Shown: one piece after another, positions 6,606-8,183 of the stretch
Layout: every line of letters begins with the position of its first letter
Numbering within the stretch: the stretch's first letter is position 1
NCBI GenBank assembly: GCA_026392815.1
Contig: JAPLBI010000168.1
Span: 1 to 8,183, forward strand
From: Actinomycetota bacterium
Lineage (GTDB): Bacteria; Actinomycetota; Actinomycetes; Nanopelagicales; Nanopelagicaceae
Direction: 5' to 3'
Length of the DNA stretch: 8,183 bases
Notes under the pieces: model-generated
What the model was told of the DNA's origin: nothing
Seen by the model: the letters and a program-made list of their open reading frames with translations, nothing else
Databases searched by the model: none
Program-made: the position numbers and the translations under genes

Positions 6606-7060
6606 CTCTTGGTAGGGGCGGATCTTCCAATCGTTCTGCTTTAAAGCGATTTCATGTGCTTGGCCATCTACATAACCTGCGAAATCATCTTCTTCGCACG
6701 AATAACTTCTTCAAGTACGCCGACATCTGTAGTTACAAGAATTAGGCCATGAACTGGATCTGCTTCAAGGCGCAAGCGCCCGTAGCGTGACATAGTTTCG
6801 GCGACATCTACAAGAAGTGAATGCGGAACTGCGTAACGTGAATACTTAATCAAAGTATCGATAACTAACTCAGCATCATGGCCGGCAGCGCGCGCATTCC
6901 ACAAACCAAGGTTTGTTAAACGGTAGGTGTGGATATGTTCTGGCGAGCGTTCCAGTTCAGCAAAAGGTGCGATTGCGCGACGACATTCCGTCGACATCGG
7001 ATGATCAATATCTAGCAGGAGCGTCTTATCGCTCTGAACAATTAGCGGGCCTTCGCTCAT
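5517..7060 (-). pseudogene. XPB/Ssl2-type DNA repair helicase, broken by an internal frame-changing deletion
   Basis: XPB is a superfamily 2, 3'-5' DNA helicase found in actinobacteria and linked to DNA repair. The gene begins at ATG 7060 with AAAGGA 9 bases upstream (7070-7075). Its N-terminal domain is intact: GPLIVQSDKTLLLDIDHP, ECRRAIAPFAELERSPEHIH, NARAAGHDAE, SRYAVP and LEEVIRAKK. That frame then meets TAG at 6668. The family resumes in another frame with EDDFAGYVDG, WKIRPYQELAAEGFW and the whole helicase core to the TAA at 5517. Relatives as I recall them have about 35 further residues between the RAKK and EDDFAGYVDG segments (through a VKQLLLKIGWP-like stretch), and these are absent here. 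The frame shift implies a net loss of 3n+1 bases. The join, at 6687-6697, is GCGAAGAAGAT, which fits both flanks. The gene is downstream of M20, with an ATGA start/stop overlap in the ancestral arrangement. An assembly or amplification error remains possible. Confidence 0.8.
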
Positions 7061-8152
7061 TTCAAGAGATCCTTTATTAGAGCATGCAGAAGCGCACTTC
7101 GCTCTTCGATAGATTTCAGACTTAACCATTGCTCCACCACCAACAGCGCCTAAACCATCTAGTACTTGTGCACCAGCTGCCGCGGCAAAGTTGCCATCGC
7201 TTGCGCCACCAACTTCAGCACAACCAAGAGGAGCCATACCGATCTCTTTTGCTACACGTTCTGCGCGCTCATAAAGTTCTTTAGTTGATGAAGGTTGTAG
7301 CGGTGGGCGATTTAATCCACCAGTTACTTCAATACGCGCCCCAGTAACCGTGGAAGGTAGCGCTTTAATCGCCTTATCAATTCGCTCAAGTTCTGCCTGT
7401 GAGAAAGAACGGGCATCAATTTCTAGCACCGCTAAATCAGGGACTGTATTTGCGCTGTTTCCAGAACGCAGAAGTGTCGGGACAACAGTTGTTCCATGAG
7501 CCGAATCTTCTAACGCAGATAACTTCAGAATTAAATGTGCGATCTCAACAGTTGCGTTGACGCCCTTTTCTGGTTCCAGACCAGCATGTGACGCCAGACC
7601 ATGCGCACTGACCTTGTACATCGCGGTGCCTTTACGCCCGGTCTTAACTTTTCCATTAAGCGAGGCTTCTAGAACTAATACCGCTTTAGCCTTGGCAGAT
7701 AAATCCATAATTAATTTACGTGATGCAAAACTTCCGGTCTCTTCATCAGTTGTTGCAATAAGTGCCACACGATTACCAGCTTCAGAGATTCCCTTAAGTG
7801 CGTAGAGAGCTTGAACAAATCCCGCCTTCATATCAAAGACGCCTGGGCCGCGAACTACATCACCATTTACTTCCCAGAGCGGTGAGTAAGAACCATGTGG
7901 CCAAACGGTGTCGAGATGGGCCAAAATTAAAATTTCAGGAGTATCTGATCCCCACCAGAAAACTGGTCGGCCTTCGATCTCCTTTATTTGGGCAGGTGTT
8001 CCGAGTACGCGCGTTGAAATATCGCTCGCTAAACGAACAACGTTGCGACAGGCTTCAATATCTTCACTCGGTGATTCACAACGAACCAACGCTTCTATCG
8101 CTGCCAACATGGGGTCAAGTCTGCCGTATTTATCGCTATTGGCGCTCGTCAT
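6668..8152 (-). CDS. Uninterrupted 494-codon frame fusing truncated M20 peptidase to the XPB N-terminal domain
   Basis: A gene finder would call this as one protein, but it joins pieces of two genes. Residues 1-341 are M20 peptidase, residues 342-364 are an out-of-frame reading of the M20 C-terminal tail (Cys/Lys/Arg-rich, unlike the family), and residues 365-494 are the XPB N-terminal domain starting at its own ATG (7060). The frame ends at TAG 6668, just past the second lesion. I regard the fusion as a by-product of the M20 frame change and not as an evolved two-domain protein: the linker has the correct M20 tail in the next frame, and the XPB ATG keeps its ribosome binding site. Start at ATG 8152: the frame is also open upstream to the window edge, so an earlier start cannot be excluded. 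Confidence 0.5.
   Translation of the reverse strand: MTSANSDKYGRLDPMLAAIEALVRCESPSEDIEACRNVVRLASDISTRVLGTPAQIKEIEGRPVFWWGSDTPEILILAHLDTVWPHGSYSPLWEVNGDVVRGPGVFDMKAGFVQALYALKGISEAGNRVALIATTDEETGSFASRKLIMDLSAKAKAVLVLEASLNGKVKTGRKGTAMYKVSAHGLASHAGLEPEKGVNATVEIAHLILKLSALEDSAHGTTVVPTLLRSGNSANTVPDLAVLEIDARSFSQAELERIDKAIKALPSTVTGARIEVTGGLNRPPLQPSSTKELYERAERVAKEIGMAPLGCAEVGGASDGNFAAAAGAQVLDGLGAVGGGAMVKSEIYRRAKCASACSNKGSLEMSEGPLIVQSDKTLLLDIDHPMSTECRRAIAPFAELERSPEHIHTYRLTNLGLWNARAAGHDAELVIDTLIKYSRYAVPHSLLVDVAETMSRYGRLRLEADPVHGLILVTTDVGVLEEVIRAKKMISQVM
7057..8152 (-). pseudogene. M20-family metallopeptidase (CPG2-like), C-terminus frameshifted
   Basis: This is a two-zinc amidohydrolase/exopeptidase of the M20 family, probably cleaving a small peptide or N-acyl amino acid in the cytoplasm (no signal peptide). 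Metal and catalytic residues can be placed by family pattern: His79 in LAHLDTVW, bridging Asp107 in GVFDMKAG, catalytic Glu137 and ligand Glu138 in TTDEETGS, Glu162 in LVLEASLNG, and the dimerisation/active-site His189 region HGLASHAG. The GGASDGNF motif is at 315-322. After GLGAVGGGA (333-341) the family should continue with a His ligand, a few residues and an E-W-like turn. Instead the frame changes. The expected tail EQWLSLKSIEERSALL... KDLLK is present in the next frame, ending at a TGA (7057-7059) that overlaps the XPB ATG as ATGA. The lesion (around 7130-7135) is a net loss of 3n+2 bases and includes the terminal zinc-ligand His. Substrate cannot be inferred. Confidence 0.8.
7070..7075 (-). 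promoter_or_regulatory. Ribosome binding site (AAAGGA) for the XPB ATG at 7060
   Basis: Read on the minus strand, AAAGGA sits 9 bases before ATG 7060, inside the M20 tail. Together with the ATGA overlap it marks 7060 as the true XPB start. This argues that M20 and XPB were separate, translationally coupled genes, not a natural fusion. Confidence 0.6.
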
Positions 8153-8183
8153 ATCGAAGCCACACCTGTAATACGAGCGATCC
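8149..8183 (-). CDS. Possible last codons of an upstream gene (partial)
   Basis: One minus-strand frame reads I-A-R-I-T-G-V-A-S-I and ends at a TGA (8149-8151) that overlaps the M20 ATG as ATGA, exactly as the M20 tail overlaps XPB. In such a dense operon this is probably the 3' end of the preceding gene. Only ten residues are visible and I do not recognise them, so no product can be named. Confidence 0.3.
   Translation of the reverse strand, partial: IARITGVASI

Noticed and set aside
6668..6710. Programmed ribosomal frameshift joining the XPB halves
   Set aside because: A frameshift would not restore the conserved block of about 35 residues that is absent from the DNA, and no typical slippery heptamer with downstream structure was seen.
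6668..8152. Natural M20-XPB fusion protein
   Set aside because: The linker is the M20 tail in the wrong frame, the XPB ATG keeps a ribosome binding site and an ATGA overlap, and the expected zinc-ligand His is missing.
1..8183. CRISPR array, insertion sequence, tRNA or rRNA
   Set aside because: No regularly spaced repeats, terminal inverted repeats with a transposase, or tRNA-like cloverleaf were seen, and nearly every base is accounted for by protein genes.

Overview
The window looks like a piece of a streamlined, moderate-G+C actinobacterial chromosome. A freshwater acI/Nanopelagicales-type organism is my best guess. The reasons are an XPB-type helicase of the actinobacterial form, a Cys-rich conserved hypothetical of a type I associate with actinobacteria, a DUF836-like glutaredoxin, and almost no intergenic DNA. 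Genes overlap at starts and stops, convergent pairs overlap at their 3' ends by 23 and 38 bases, and the only non-coding gaps are 30 and 35 bases, both between divergent genes. The taxonomic placement is inference; no rRNA or tRNA gene is present to test it.

Left part (1-2561): a Cys-rich conserved hypothetical runs leftwards off the window edge. Thirty bases away and divergent is proC (pyrroline-5-carboxylate reductase, last step of proline synthesis). ProC overlaps by 26 bases a secreted protein that looks like a beta-propeller. Middle (2539-4920, minus strand): a large secreted zinc metallopeptidase with an HExxHxxG motif, a fibronectin-III-like module and a repeat-containing C-terminal region. 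It converges on the secreted propeller protein. Next (4956-5554, plus strand): a small helical hypothetical with a Lys tail, coupled by a GTGA overlap to a small glutaredoxin-like thiol-redox protein.

Right part (5517-8183, minus strand): an operon of an upstream gene (only its last codons visible), an M20-family metallopeptidase and the XPB helicase. This is the most unusual part of the window. Both M20 and XPB are broken by frame-changing lesions about 440 bases apart. In each, the sequence on both sides is still recognisably the same protein family in a different frame, with a conserved stretch missing between, and a short sequence at the join could have been a direct repeat. In M20 the lesion sits where the last zinc-binding His should be. 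In XPB it removes a block between the N-terminal domain and the helicase core. The result is an uninterrupted 494-codon frame that fuses most of M20 to the XPB N-terminal domain, plus an orphan helicase frame with no good start codon. This could be real gene decay or an amplification/assembly artefact; sequence alone cannot decide.

I found no CRISPR array, mobile element, tRNA, rRNA or riboswitch, and no clear previously undescribed system. The points most worth following are the paired lesions, the unusual metallopeptidase, the Cys-rich hypothetical, and the candidate leaderless promoters in the two divergent gaps.
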